From the NCBI RefSeq assembly GCF_000282375.1, contig NZ_AKJK01000078.1:26856-90855 (forward strand): a stretch of 64,000 nucleotides of DNA, in the 5' to 3' direction. The notes under the pieces were generated by a model. It searched no databases. It had not been told where the DNA came from and saw nothing but the letters and a program-made list of their open reading frames with translations. A program made the position numbers and the translations under genes. Source of the DNA: Pseudomonas sp. GM50 (GTDB lineage: Bacteria; Pseudomonadota; Gammaproteobacteria; Pseudomonadales; Pseudomonadaceae). Shown here piece after piece: positions 17,041-25,498 of the stretch; within the stretch, counting starts at the first letter, position 1, and every line of letters starts with the position of its first letter.

Positions 17041-17219
17041 GCGCTGAGCTGGCCTGAGTCGATACGTTGCGACAAGGCTTGGGCGGCGGGAAGCGAGGTG
17101 AGCGGGCCGCTGATCGGTTCGCCGTCCTGCACCAGATACCAACAGGCAAGCAATCCTCGCGCTCTGAGCTGTGCGGGAACGGCGCTGCCGATAACGGACA
17201 TGATCTGAACCTGAGCCAT
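17037..17219 (-). CDS. Small hypothetical protein, 60 aa
   Basis: The ATG at 17219 follows a strong GGAGG by five bases, which supports a real gene. The product (MAQVQIMSVIGSAVPAQLRA... GEPISGPLTSLPAAQALSQR) has no signal peptide or cysteines and is not recognised; it resembles short Pseudomonas proteins with a W-Y-L-V-x-D-G-E-P-I-S-G-P central segment. Its stop overlaps the stop of the AI-2E family gene on the other strand. Confidence 0.65.
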   Translation of the reverse strand: MAQVQIMSVIGSAVPAQLRARGLLACWYLVQDGEPISGPLTSLPAAQALSQRIDSGQLSA

Positions 17220-17319
17220 AAGTACCTCCATTAATCTATGGAGCTACCTTACGGATCGGACGCTTGAACGGACAATCAACGCTTTCGATAGTCGTCATTG
17301 ATGCCAATGAGTTCTGCGG

Positions 17320-17514
17320 TCAATCCACCACTAGATCGAGCATATGCACCACTTCCTGCTCATTGAGCAGGCCTTTGCGCACCAGGTTTTCTGCCAGCAG
17401 CGAAAGAAATTTTGCGCTGCGATGGCCTTCCAGGTGTTTGAGCTCGGTCAGTGCGTTGTACACCTTGTCGGAAGTGCACAAGCCGACAATGCGATGCGGG
17501 TTTTGTGTGGGCAT
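17320..17514 (-). CDS. Small hypothetical protein, 64 aa
   Basis: The ATG at 17514 has AAGGA eight bases upstream. The product (MPTQNPHRIVGLCTSDKVYN ... LLAENLVRKGLLNEQEVVHML) is largely helical with no secretion signal. The C-terminal half reads like a regulatory or protein-binding helix-turn. It is separate from the neighbouring small gene (100-base gap). Function unknown. Confidence 0.6.
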   Translation of the reverse strand: MPTQNPHRIVGLCTSDKVYNALTELKHLEGHRSAKFLSLLAENLVRKGLLNEQEVVHMLDLVVD

Positions 17515-17668
17515 GAAGGTCGTCCTTGTTTTTATCAACCTGTTGTTTACGGACAGATCCAAGCTTGCGGATCGGACATGACATAAATATGACCAACTTT
17601 ACCTGCCGGTACTGTCCCGACAGCGACCTTGACGAGATTTATTCAGACTTCGTCCGGCCAGTGGTCAC

Positions 17669-17702
17669 AAAAAAGGCCCCGCTGTTAAAGCGGGGCCTTA
17701 TG
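17669..17702 (-). terminator. Intrinsic terminator of the PY-rich protein gene
   Basis: On the minus strand AAGGCCCCGCTTTAACAGCGGGGCC is followed by TTTTTT: a 9-bp GC stem and a T-tract just after the stop at 17709. Confidence 0.85.
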
Positions 17703-17708
17703 AGCGTG

Positions 17709-18083
17709 TTACCAGCGGTCGCCACGATAATAACCGTGGGGAGGGCCGTAATAGCTGCGTGGTGGACCATACCCGCGTGGCGGACCGTAATAGATCGGTG
17801 CGGGGCGGTAGTACATCGGTTGTTGAACGTAGACCGGCGCCGGTTGGTAATAAACAGGCGGTGGCTGCACGTACACCGGTTGTGGCTGAACGTAGACCGG
17901 TTGCTCCACATACACGGGACGGTCGCGGCCGATTATTGCTGAGCCAATGATTGCCGAGCCGACGATCGCACCAAACACTGCCGGACCTTCCCAGCCGCCA
18001 TGACCATGACCACCTGCTTCTGCCTGCCCTGCGATAGCAAGAGCACCGATCAGCAAGGCTACTGTGGGGATTTTACGGATCAT
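17709..18083 (-). CDS. Secreted Pro/Tyr-rich repeat protein
   Basis: 124 aa. A signal peptide (MIRKIPTVALLIGALAIAGQ, cleavage near AEA-GG) is followed by a short His/Gly stretch and a hydrophobic AIVGSAIIGSAIIG segment. The rest is a low-complexity domain of repeating P-V-Y-V-Q-P and Y-Y-G-P-P units. Similar short proteins occur widely in Pseudomonas as predicted exported or outer-surface proteins of unknown function. The ATG at 18083 is preceded by GAGGA; a terminator follows. A monocistronic gene. Confidence 0.75.
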   Translation of the reverse strand: MIRKIPTVALLIGALAIAGQAEAGGHGHGGWEGPAVFGAIVGSAIIGSAIIGRDRPVYVEQPVYVQPQPVYVQPPPVYYQPAPVYVQQPMYYRPAPIYYGPPRGYGPPRSYYGPPHGYYRGDRW

Positions 18084-18322
18084 GATAAGTCCTCGGTTCT
18101 TCGACCCGGCGCTCGCGTCTGCAATAGACACAAGTTGTCGCGGGGATACTTCTAAGACAGCATTTTTTTGAAAATCAGCACAGCCGTTGGGTAAATTTTG
18201 TGTAAGGTCTGTACCGGCTTCTTTACGGCTGTGTGCCAAGTGCAGACTGGCTTTTATGATCAATCAGAACCGGTGAAGTGGCTAATCCCGTCCATCCGAA
18301 AGTGCTATCGAAGGAGATTCCA

Positions 18323-19141
18323 ATGCAGATGAACCCCAACAGAGACACTCAGCTGTGCATGTCACTCTCGGGGCGCCCCGGCAATTTCGGCCTGCGGTTT
18401 CATAACCATCTGTACGAACAACTGGGCCTGAATTTCTACTACAAAGCCTTCAGCAGCCAGGACTTGCCGGGCGCCGTTGGCGGCATCCGTGCCTTGGGCA
18501 TTCGGGGTTGCGGCGTGTCGATGCCGTTCAAGGAAGCTTGTATTGCATTGGTCGATGAACTGGATGCATCGGCTGAAGCCATTCAATCGATCAACACTAT
18601 TGTGAATACCAACGGTCACCTCAAGGCCTACAACACCGATTACATCGCCATCGCCCAGTTGCTTGAAACCCATCAGGTGCCCAAGGATTCGACCTTTGCC
18701 CTGCGCGGCAGTGGCGGCATGGCCAAGGCTGTGGCCAGTGCCTTGCGCGATGGCGGCTACAAAAACGGCCTGATCGTGGCTCGTAACGAGCGTGCCGGAC
18801 GTGCCTTGGCTGAATCGTTGGGTTACTCATGGCAGGCGGAGCTGGGAAGCCAACGCCCGCAGATGCTGATCAACGTCACGCCCATCGGCATGACCGGCGG
18901 GCCGGAGGCCGATCAACTGGCGTTTGAGCCTGACGCTATCGCTGCGGCCGAAACTGTCTTCGATGTAGTAGCGATCCCCTCGGAAACACCGCTGATCGTG
19001 CGCGGTCGTGCCGAAGGCAAGCGGGTGATCACCGGGCTGGAAGTGATTGCGATCCAGGCACTGGAACAGTTCGTGTTGTACACCGGCGTGCGGCCGACCG
19101 ATGAACAGTTCCAGAAAGCCGTGGCGTTTGCCCGCAGCTGA
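18323..19141 (+). CDS. Shikimate dehydrogenase-like protein (SDH-L type)
   Basis: 272 aa. It has the shikimate dehydrogenase fold: an N-terminal substrate domain (QLCMSLSGRPGNFG, SMPFKEAC with the catalytic Lys, NTDYIAI) and a Rossmann domain (GSGGMAKAVASAL). The sequence follows the SDH-L subgroup exemplified by Haemophilus HI0607 rather than AroE or YdiB (for example ALGIRGCGVSMPF and FDVVAIPSETP). SDH-L enzymes reduce dehydroshikimate only slowly, so the physiological substrate is uncertain. The ATG at 18323 lies six bases after AAGGAG. Confidence 0.88.
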   Translation: MQMNPNRDTQLCMSLSGRPGNFGLRFHNHLYEQLGLNFYYKAFSSQDLPGAVGGIRALGIRGCGVSMPFKEACIALVDELDASAEAIQSINTIVNTNGHLKAYNTDYIAIAQLLETHQVPKDSTFALRGSGGMAKAVASALRDGGYKNGLIVARNERAGRALAESLGYSWQAELGSQRPQMLINVTPIGMTGGPEADQLAFEPDAIAAAETVFDVVAIPSETPLIVRGRAEGKRVITGLEVIAIQALEQFVLYTGVRPTDEQFQKAVAFARS

Positions 19142-19170
19142 TTATTCCAATCATGTGCCGGCTGAACCGG

Positions 19171-19224
19171 CCCCTTCGCGAGCAAGGTCAGCGCTGAACC
19201 TGTGGGAGCGAGCCTGCTCGCGAT
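19171..19224. repeat. REP doublet with one decayed arm
   Basis: An intact TGTGGGAGCGAGCCTGCTCG... (19201-19224) faces a truncated CCTTCGCGAGCAAGG (19172-19186). Only half of the pair is complete. Confidence 0.75.
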
Positions 19225-19335
19225 TGTCTCGACTCGGTTTCCTGCCTGCCCTGGCACTTGCCCACGAATATCCCCGCCTATACTGGCCGCCAGCAAGCGA
19301 AGACTTGCTCCCCAGCCACCGTGACCGAGGTTCTC

Positions 19336-19854
19336 ATGCATCCCGCCATTCTCAACCTGGATCAGGTCGAACTTGCACCATTGCCCGAAGGTTTTGCCCC
19401 CACCGGAGACGCCGCCGGCCGCTATCAGCAACGCCTGGCCCGCATCGGCCAGCAATTGGGCGCGCAAAAGCTGGGGTATCGGTTGTATGCCCTGGAGCCG
19501 GGCATGCGTGGCAGTCCGTTTCATAGCCATCGGGTCAACGAGGAGATGTTCTACATCGTGGCCGGCGAGGGGGAAGTTCGTCTTGGCGCCGAACGCTTTG
19601 CGATCCGCGCCGGTGACGTGATCGCCTGCCCGGCGGGCGGTCCTGAAACCGCGCACCAGATCATCAATAACAGCAACGGCGAATTGCGTTATCTGGCGGT
19701 CAGCAGCCAGCAATCGCCGGACATTTGCGAATACCCGGATTCCGGAAAATACGTGGTGATGGACGATTTCAAGGTCGATGCCCAGGGCAACGCTTCAGGT
19801 TTCGCCGCCGTCGCCAGGCAGGCCGATGGTGTGGATTATTGGGACGGTGAGTAG
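19336..19854 (+). CDS. Cupin domain protein
   Basis: 172 aa. A single cupin barrel carries the two motifs that bind a metal ion: PFHSHRVNEEMFYIVAGEGE (G-x5-H-x-H-x3-4-E) and AGDVIACPAGGPETAHQIIN. Such proteins are often annotated as sugar or transcription-linked cupins; the conserved tail DICEYPDSGKYVV recurs in this subfamily. The ATG at 19336 follows GAGG by five bases. Function unknown beyond a likely metal-binding role. Confidence 0.85.
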   Translation: MHPAILNLDQVELAPLPEGFAPTGDAAGRYQQRLARIGQQLGAQKLGYRLYALEPGMRGSPFHSHRVNEEMFYIVAGEGEVRLGAERFAIRAGDVIACPAGGPETAHQIINNSNGELRYLAVSSQQSPDICEYPDSGKYVVMDDFKVDAQGNASGFAAVARQADGVDYWDGE

Positions 19855-19871
19855 CTATTAGGGTTGAACGC

Positions 19872-20031
19872 GGACCTGTGGCGAGGGGGCTTGCCCCCGT
19901 TGGACCGGGCTGGCGCTCCAGCGCGAAGCGCTCCCAAAACCACTCAGCGTGTTACTTCAGAAAAAACGCAGTCATCGATTGACGACTGCTTCGCAGCCGA
20001 ACGGGGGCAAGCCCCCTCGCCACAGAGGTCC
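19872..20031. repeat. Long palindromic repeat, GTGGCGAGGGGG type
   Basis: Left arm at 19872-19901 and the complementary right arm at 20000-20031, including the flanking GGACCTGTGG/CCACAGAGGTCC. The roughly 98-base interior carries smaller self-complementary stretches such as GCGCGAAGCGC and GACTGCTTCGCAG. Confidence 0.85.
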
Positions 20032-20040
20032 GCCCTTTGG

Positions 20041-20688
20041 TTATTCGAGGCGTGCCAGCCGTTCTTCCAGCGCCGCAATCCGTGCTTCAAGCTCTTCGAT
20101 TCGCTCAACCGACACACCGCCACTGGCGCCACGTTCCACAGGATTTTGCCGGGCAGCCAGGATCGTTTCGATATCCGCCGGATCACCCAGTGCGTGCATG
20201 TAACGGTCTTCGCGCTGACCGGCCTGGCGCGGGATCAATAGCGCCAGCCCCCTGGCGATCAGGCGCTCGAGCTGATGCACAACCTGCTCGGCATCTTCGA
20301 AGTCATGCATGCGGCCGCTGCGGGTCAGCAGTTCGTTGACTGTCTGTGGACCGCGTAGAAACAACAGCCCCGTCAGAATCACCTGCGCCGGCACCAGTTC
20401 CAGCGCCTTGTCGACCCGATGTTCCCAGCGGTCAGCACGGCTGCCCATCACCAGTCGGGTGAAACCACGACCTTCCAGAGCGCGCAGGCTCTGGCCAACC
20501 TGGCCCTGGCTCAAGTTCATCACCGGCTCGCGGCTGGTTTTCTGGTTGCAGGCAATCACCAGTGCATTGAGGGTCAGCGGATAGGTTTCCGGGCTGGTGG
20601 CCTGTTTCTCGATCAACGAGCCCAGGATGCGGATTTCCGTGCTGTTGAGCCGCGGTTCGTCGAAAGTCGTTTCTTGCTCAGTGCTCAT
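20041..20688 (-). CDS. yceH: YceH/UPF0502 family protein
   Basis: 215 aa, standard for DUF480/YceH. Two winged-helix units are visible (LNSTEIRILGSLIEKQATSP and VILTGLLFLRGPQTVNELLT), followed by a coiled-coil tail (VERIEELEARIAALEERLAR). The signature TYPLTLNALVIACNQKTSRE is diagnostic. Suspected nucleic-acid binding, function undefined. The gene stands alone and diverges from the DUF1993 gene. Confidence 0.9.
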   Translation of the reverse strand: MSTEQETTFDEPRLNSTEIRILGSLIEKQATSPETYPLTLNALVIACNQKTSREPVMNLSQGQVGQSLRALEGRGFTRLVMGSRADRWEHRVDKALELVPAQVILTGLLFLRGPQTVNELLTRSGRMHDFEDAEQVVHQLERLIARGLALLIPRQAGQREDRYMHALGDPADIETILAARQNPVERGASGGVSVERIEELEARIAALEERLARLE

Positions 20689-20814
20689 CGCGCTTTTCCC
20701 TAGGCAGTCGAAGCGGCTAGCCTAATCCTTGCTGGATAAAAGACAAGCCGCAGGTCGGTCGGGCATGGCTATAATCGCTCCACGTTTTTACTCCTGTCAC
20801 CACACGAGACCACT

Positions 20815-21324
20815 ATGACCATTTCTCTGTACGCCGCTTCTATTCCGGTTTTCCAGCAAATGCTCAATGCCCTGAGCAATAACCTGAGCAAGGCCGAAGC
20901 CCACGCCACGGCGAAAAACATCGACCCGAACGCATTCCTGCAAGCCCGTCTGTACCCGGACATGTTCCCGCTGGTGCGTCAGGTGCAGATTGCTGTTGAT
21001 TTCGCCAAAGGCGTTTCGTCGCGTCTGGCTGAAGTCGAGCTGCCGAAATACGACGACACAGAAACCACCTTCGCCGAGCTGCAAGCGTTGATCGCCAAGG
21101 TCCTGGCCTTCATTGGCGAGATCAAACCCGAGCAGATCGACGGCAAGGAAGGCATCGAGATCGTTACCCGCCCAGGCACCCCTAAAGAGAAGCGCTTCTC
21201 TGGCCAGGCTTACCTGCTGAGCTACGGTCTGCCGCAGTTCTTCTTCCATGTCACCACTGCTTACGCACTGCTGCGTCACAACGGTGTGGAAGTCGGCAAG
21301 CGTGATTACATGGGCGCGTTCTAA
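20815..21324 (+). CDS. DUF1993 family protein
   Basis: 169 aa, one DUF1993 domain (PF09351), related to the DinB-like four-helix bundle. Characteristic segments are MFPLVRQVQIAVDFAKG, EAHATAKNIDP and FFFHVTTAYALLRHNGVEVG-K-DY. No signal peptide; cytoplasmic. Widespread in Pseudomonas, function unknown. A strong terminator follows. Confidence 0.88.
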   Translation: MTISLYAASIPVFQQMLNALSNNLSKAEAHATAKNIDPNAFLQARLYPDMFPLVRQVQIAVDFAKGVSSRLAEVELPKYDDTETTFAELQALIAKVLAFIGEIKPEQIDGKEGIEIVTRPGTPKEKRFSGQAYLLSYGLPQFFFHVTTAYALLRHNGVEVGKRDYMGAF

Positions 21325-21336
21325 ACCGCCCAGGTA

Positions 21337-21376
21337 CAAAAAAGCCCGCCAAGGTGTAAGCCTTGGCGGGCTTTTT
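21337..21376. terminator. Bidirectional intrinsic terminator
   Basis: AAAAAAGCCCGCCAAGG and CCTTGGCGGGCTTTTT form an 11-bp stem with T-tracts on both strands, closing the DUF1993 gene. Confidence 0.9.
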
Positions 21377-21386
21377 CGTTTTACCC

Positions 21387-21457
21387 CCTGTAGGAGCCAG
21401 GCTGCCGGCGAAGGCGTACGTAAGATCGCTTTCGCCGGCAAGCCTGGCTCCTACAGG
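21387..21457. repeat. Inverted repeat, GTAGGAGCCAGGC type
   Basis: CCTGTAGGAGCCAGGCTGCC... (21387-21416) faces its near-exact complement (21427-21457). The core GGCGAAGGCG/CGCTTTCGCC sets it apart from the other repeat families in the window. Located between the convergent DUF1993 and sstT genes. Confidence 0.8.
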
Positions 21458-21463
21458 TGCGTT

Positions 21464-22696
21464 TTACGCCAAACGCTGCGCCTTCAACTCCTCACCTTGG
21501 CACGCCGCCGCGGTGAACAGTACGTCGGTGGAGGAGTTCAGCGCGGTTTCCGCCGAGTCCTGCAATACACCGATGATGAAGCCGACTGCCACCACCTGCA
21601 TGGCGATTTCGCTCGGGATGCCGAACAGGCTGCACGCCAGTGGAATCAGCAACAGCGAACCGCCGGCCACGCCCGAGGCGCCACAGGCACAGATCGCCGC
21701 GACGATGCTGAGCAGGATGGCTGTCGGAATATCCACGGCGATGCCCAGGGTGTGCACGGCGGCCAGGGTCAGCACGGTGATGGTGATCGCGGCACCGGCC
21801 ATGTTGATGGTGGCGCCGAGCGGGATCGATACCGAATAGGTGTCTTCGTGCAGGCCCAGGCGCTTGCTCAATTCCAGGTTGACCGGAATGTTCGCCGCCG
21901 AACTGCGAGTGAAAAACGCAGTGATGCCGCTCTCGCGCAGGCAGGTGAGTACCAGCGGATACGGGTTGCGACGCAGCTTCCAGAACACGATGGCCGGGTT
22001 CATCACCAGCGCTACGAACAGCATGCAGCCCAGCAATACAGCCAACAGATGCATGTAACCGATCAAGGCGCCGAAACCGGAAGTGGCAAGGGTCGAAGCC
22101 ACCAGGCCGAAGATCCCCAACGGCGCGAAGCGAATCACCAGGCGCACGATCAAGGTCACGCCGTTGGACAGATCGCCCAGCACTTCTCGGGTCGTTTCGC
22201 CGGCATGGCGGATCGCAACGCCCATGCCGATTGCCCACGCCAGAATGCCGATGAAATTGGCATTCATCAGCGCGCTGACCGGGTTGTCGACCACGCTGAG
22301 CAACAGACTCTGCAACACTTCGCTGATGCCACCCGGCGCGGTCACCGCAACGTCTTGGGTCGACAGCACCAGGCTCGACGGAAACAGCGTACTGGCGATC
22401 ACCGCCACCACGGCCGCCGCGAAGGTGCCCAGCAGGTACAGAAACAGAATTGGCCGGATGTGGGTTTCCTGGCCGTGCTTATGATTGGCAATCGAGGCCA
22501 TGACCAGCACGAACACCAGGATCGGCGCGACAGCCTTCAGCGCCGAGACGAACACTTTGCCGATGAAGGCGGTGGACTTGGCCAGTTCGGGCGCGAACAG
22601 CGCCAGGGTAATCCCGGCGATCAGGCCGATGATGATTTGCGTGACCAGGCTGCTGTGTTTCAGGCGTTGCAAGAGAGAAGGGGATGAAGCGGTCAT
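21464..22696 (-). CDS. sstT: Serine/threonine:sodium symporter SstT
   Basis: 410 aa with 8-9 membrane segments and two re-entrant hairpins of the dicarboxylate/amino acid:cation (DAACS) family. SstT-specific segments include SSAANIPVNLELSKRLGL, TVLTLAAVHTLGI and GSLLLIPLACSLFGIPSEIA. It imports serine and threonine with sodium across the inner membrane. Start set at the ATG at 22696 with GAGATG nine bases upstream; the frame is open 159 bases further but without family homology. Confidence 0.93.
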   Translation of the reverse strand: MTASSPSLLQRLKHSSLVTQIIIGLIAGITLALFAPELAKSTAFIGKVFVSALKAVAPILVFVLVMASIANHKHGQETHIRPILFLYLLGTFAAAVVAVIASTLFPSSLVLSTQDVAVTAPGGISEVLQSLLLSVVDNPVSALMNANFIGILAWAIGMGVAIRHAGETTREVLGDLSNGVTLIVRLVIRFAPLGIFGLVASTLATSGFGALIGYMHLLAVLLGCMLFVALVMNPAIVFWKLRRNPYPLVLTCLRESGITAFFTRSSAANIPVNLELSKRLGLHEDTYSVSIPLGATINMAGAAITITVLTLAAVHTLGIAVDIPTAILLSIVAAICACGASGVAGGSLLLIPLACSLFGIPSEIAMQVVAVGFIIGVLQDSAETALNSSTDVLFTAAACQGEELKAQRLA

Positions 22697-23032
22697 AACG
22701 GCATCTCTGATTTTATTAGGGTGCAGGGTTCCTTGGCTCATGCAGCAAAAAGCCGGGCAGGCCACATGGAGGGAACCGAAGGGGATCGCGACATCAATGC
22801 CAGTGAATGGCCGATGAGCAAAGTGTAAGTACCGCAGGGTCGCGGACTTTATCACAGCGTAGCCGTGATCCTTCAGACCTGTGACGATCTGCCACCCGAT
22901 TGCTCAACGCGATTTGCAGGTTCGTGCAACCTCGTCCGGAAACTCTCTGTTAAGCTTCGCCATCCTCATTTTCAAGTTCTGCCAGTGAGCCTTCGGGCTG
23001 TCGCTGGTGTCGTCGTTTTTCTGGAGTTCTGC

Positions 23033-24187
23033 ATGCTGTTGCCCATTCTTCTGTTGTCCGCCGCCGGTTTTACGGTGCTGACCACGGAATTCATCATCGT
23101 CGGCCTGTTGCCGGCAATCGCTCGTGATCTGGACGTCAGCATCCCTCAAGCGGGTTTGCTGGTGACCCTGTTCGCCTTTACCGTCGCCGCGTTCGGGCCG
23201 TTCCTGACGGCGTACTTCGCCAGGTTTGAACGGCGCAAACTGTTTATCAGCGTGCTGATCATGTTCGGTCTGGCCAACACACTGGCGGCACTGGCGCCGA
23301 ACATCGGGGTGATGGCCATTGCCCGGTTGATTCCGGCGCTGGGGTTGCCGGTGTTCTGGGCGTTGGCCAGTGAAACCGCGGTGGACATCGTCGGGCCGGA
23401 CTACGCCGGGCGGGCCATCGCCAAGATCGGTTTCGGCATTGTCTGCGCCACGGTGTTCGGCATTCCGGTGGGCACGCTGATTTCCGATGCGTTCGGCTGG
23501 CGCAGTGCTTTCGGCATTCTGGCGGTGATCGCGTTTGCCAAGGCGTTGCTGCTGTTTATTTACCTGCCGAAAACCAACCTGCACCAGCATCAGGTGAGTT
23601 TCCGTTCGCAGTTCAAAATCCTGCGCAGCCCGTTGATGTTGGGGCATGTGCTGTTATCGATCCTGGTGTTCAGCGGCATGTTCACCGCTTACACCTACCT
23701 GGCGGACATTCTTGAGCGCCTCGCCGGTTTCAACGGCACGGTGGTCGGCTGGTGCCTGATGGGCTTCGGTGCGGTCGGCTTGATCGGCAATTCGTTGGGT
23801 GGTCGTGCGGTGGATCGGCATCCACTGATCGCTTCTGTGACGTTTTGCGCGTTCATGATCGCCGGCATGGTGACGCTGGTACCGAACATTCATTCGCCGC
23901 TGGGTCTGGCGGCGGCGATGGGGATTTGGGGCGTGACTCAGGCCGCGCTGTTCCTGGTCAGCCATGTGCGTTTGATGAAGGCTGCGCCTGAGGCGCCGGC
24001 CTTTGCTGCGTCGTTGAACATTGCCGGGGCCAATCTCGGGATCGGTCTGGGCGCGATGGTCGGTGGGCGAGTGATCGACAGTGTTGGCCTGGGCGGCCTG
24101 GGTTTCGCGGCGGCCGGTTTTATCTTGGTCTCGATCCTGTTGGCGATGGCGCTGATGACCTTCAAGCCCCGGGAAATCTGCGCCTGA
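23033..24187 (+). CDS. MFS transporter of the AraJ/PbuE type
   Basis: 384 aa, twelve predicted helices of the DHA1-like branch (AraJ, PbuE, YdhP). Typical features are MLLPILLLSAAGFTVLTTEF at the N-terminus and the ARDLDVSIPQAGLLVTLFAF helix 2 entry, as well as DAFGWRSAFGIL. Such carriers export sugars, purines or drugs; substrate unknown here. The ATG at 23033 lies six bases after GGAG. It is convergent with the next gene (nhaR), with 4 bases between stops. Confidence 0.88.
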   Translation: MLLPILLLSAAGFTVLTTEFIIVGLLPAIARDLDVSIPQAGLLVTLFAFTVAAFGPFLTAYFARFERRKLFISVLIMFGLANTLAALAPNIGVMAIARLIPALGLPVFWALASETAVDIVGPDYAGRAIAKIGFGIVCATVFGIPVGTLISDAFGWRSAFGILAVIAFAKALLLFIYLPKTNLHQHQVSFRSQFKILRSPLMLGHVLLSILVFSGMFTAYTYLADILERLAGFNGTVVGWCLMGFGAVGLIGNSLGGRAVDRHPLIASVTFCAFMIAGMVTLVPNIHSPLGLAAAMGIWGVTQAALFLVSHVRLMKAAPEAPAFAASLNIAGANLGIGLGAMVGGRVIDSVGLGGLGFAAAGFILVSILLAMALMTFKPREICA

Positions 24188-24191
24188 GGCT

Positions 24192-25091
24192 TCACATTTC
24201 GGTGAACAACTCGCGTCGGGCACCTTCGGTAATCGCGACAATGCCGGGGTGCTTGATCTTGCGTTCCACCGAGATGGCGTAGAACGACTCGCTCACCGCA
24301 TCGGTCTGGCCGATCAATTCCACGCCGCATTGGCGTTTCACTTCGTCGGCAATCACGCTCGGGCCGATGAATATCCCGCTGCCGGATTGGCCGAAGGCCT
24401 GCATCAAGGCGCTGTCGTCGAACTCGCCGACGATCTGCGGCTGGATCTGCTGTTCGGCAAACCAGCGTTGCAAGCGACTGCGCACCACGGTTTCCGGCCC
24501 GGGAATCAGCAGCGGGGCGCCGTGCAGGCTGCGCGGGAAGTCCTGGCCATACCGCGCCGCCAATTCTGCGGTGGCGAAGAAACTGATGCCGCATTCGCCG
24601 AGTTTCTGGCTGTAGCCCTTGATGTCCAGATGCGAGGGCATCGGGCTGTCGGAGATCACCAGATCGAGGCGCTGAATCGCCAGGTCGGCAAGCAAGCGTT
24701 CCAGTTTGTCTTCGCGACAGGTGATACGCAGGGGCTCGCTCAACTCCATGGTTGGCGCAATCAGGCGATAAACGATGGATTTGGGGACTACGTCGGCGAC
24801 GCCCACCCGAAACAGAATCTGTTGCTCATTGGGCTGCGCCCGCAGCATCAACTCCAGCTCGCCACCGAGTTGAAACATCTGCTCGGCGTAGGGCAGGGTC
24901 TGACGCCCGGCTTCGGTGAGTTCCAGCTGCCGGCCGACCCGGCGAAACAACTCGATGCCATAGGTTTGCTCGAGCAGGGAAATTTGCCCGCTGATGGTCT
25001 GTGGCGTCAGGTTCAGCTGCTCGCAGGCGCGCACGATGCTGCCGGTCTTGGCCACCACCCAGAAGTAATGCAATTGCCGATAGTTGAGCAT
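24192..25091 (-). CDS. nhaR: LysR-type regulator NhaR
   Basis: 299 aa. MLNYRQLHYFWVVAKTGSIV with the HTH (ACEQLNLTPQTISGQISLLE) is characteristic of NhaR, which activates sodium-proton antiporter and stress genes in response to sodium. The C-terminal effector domain is full length. No nhaA is next to it, so its targets lie elsewhere. Orthology is judged from the N-terminal signature and length. Confidence 0.85.
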   Translation of the reverse strand: MLNYRQLHYFWVVAKTGSIVRACEQLNLTPQTISGQISLLEQTYGIELFRRVGRQLELTEAGRQTLPYAEQMFQLGGELELMLRAQPNEQQILFRVGVADVVPKSIVYRLIAPTMELSEPLRITCREDKLERLLADLAIQRLDLVISDSPMPSHLDIKGYSQKLGECGISFFATAELAARYGQDFPRSLHGAPLLIPGPETVVRSRLQRWFAEQQIQPQIVGEFDDSALMQAFGQSGSGIFIGPSVIADEVKRQCGVELIGQTDAVSESFYAISVERKIKHPGIVAITEGARRELFTEM

Positions 25092-25142
25092 AGCGGGCCT
25101 ATAGTTCGTTAAAACCGAAGTATAACCGCTAAAAATACGAAT

Positions 25143-25170
25143 TTTACTGAAGTATTTGCTTCCTTAGAAT
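25143..25170 (+). promoter_or_regulatory. Candidate sigma-70 promoter of the lipoprotein/terC genes
   Basis: TTTACT (25143-25148), 16-base spacer, TAGAAT (25165-25170), 58 bases before the lipoprotein start. Confidence 0.4.
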
Positions 25171-25227
25171 GCCTCGCTATCGACGGATCGCCTTTTCGGT
25201 TCTGTCTGTTCTATCGAGGAAAGCATC

Positions 25228-25470
25228 ATGAAGCTTAAAACCACCGCGCTGCTGATTGCGTCTGTACTGGTGTTGGCCGGTTGCGACCAGGCCGAGAAAA
25301 GCGCTCAGCAATTGATGGGCAAGGCCGCCGAAACCGCCAAACAGGCGATTGACGATACCCACAAAGCCGCCGAGCAAGCGTTGAGCGATGCCACCGGCGG
25401 CTTGATCAGCAAGAAAGAACAATCGGCCAAAGAGACGGACAAATCCGAATCTTCGTCCCAGGAAATCTAA
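25228..25470 (+). CDS. Small helical lipoprotein
   Basis: 80 aa. Signal peptide II with lipobox LAGC (Cys19), then an all-helical Ala/Lys-rich body (EKSAQQLMGKAAETAKQAID ... KAAEQALSDATGG) of the kind seen in small periplasmic lipid-anchored proteins. A Ser/Glu/Lys tail closes it. GAGGAAAG precedes the ATG. 28 bases before terC, probably co-transcribed. Function unknown. Confidence 0.8.
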   Translation: MKLKTTALLIASVLVLAGCDQAEKSAQQLMGKAAETAKQAIDDTHKAAEQALSDATGGLISKKEQSAKETDKSESSSQEI

Positions 25471-25498
25471 ACCGTCTACAACGAGTCAGGACTGACCC

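Noticed and set aside
15928..17142. 404-residue open frame antisense to the AI-2E family gene
   Set aside because: Low-complexity Arg/Gln/His-rich product without any domain, fully overlapping a clear membrane protein gene.
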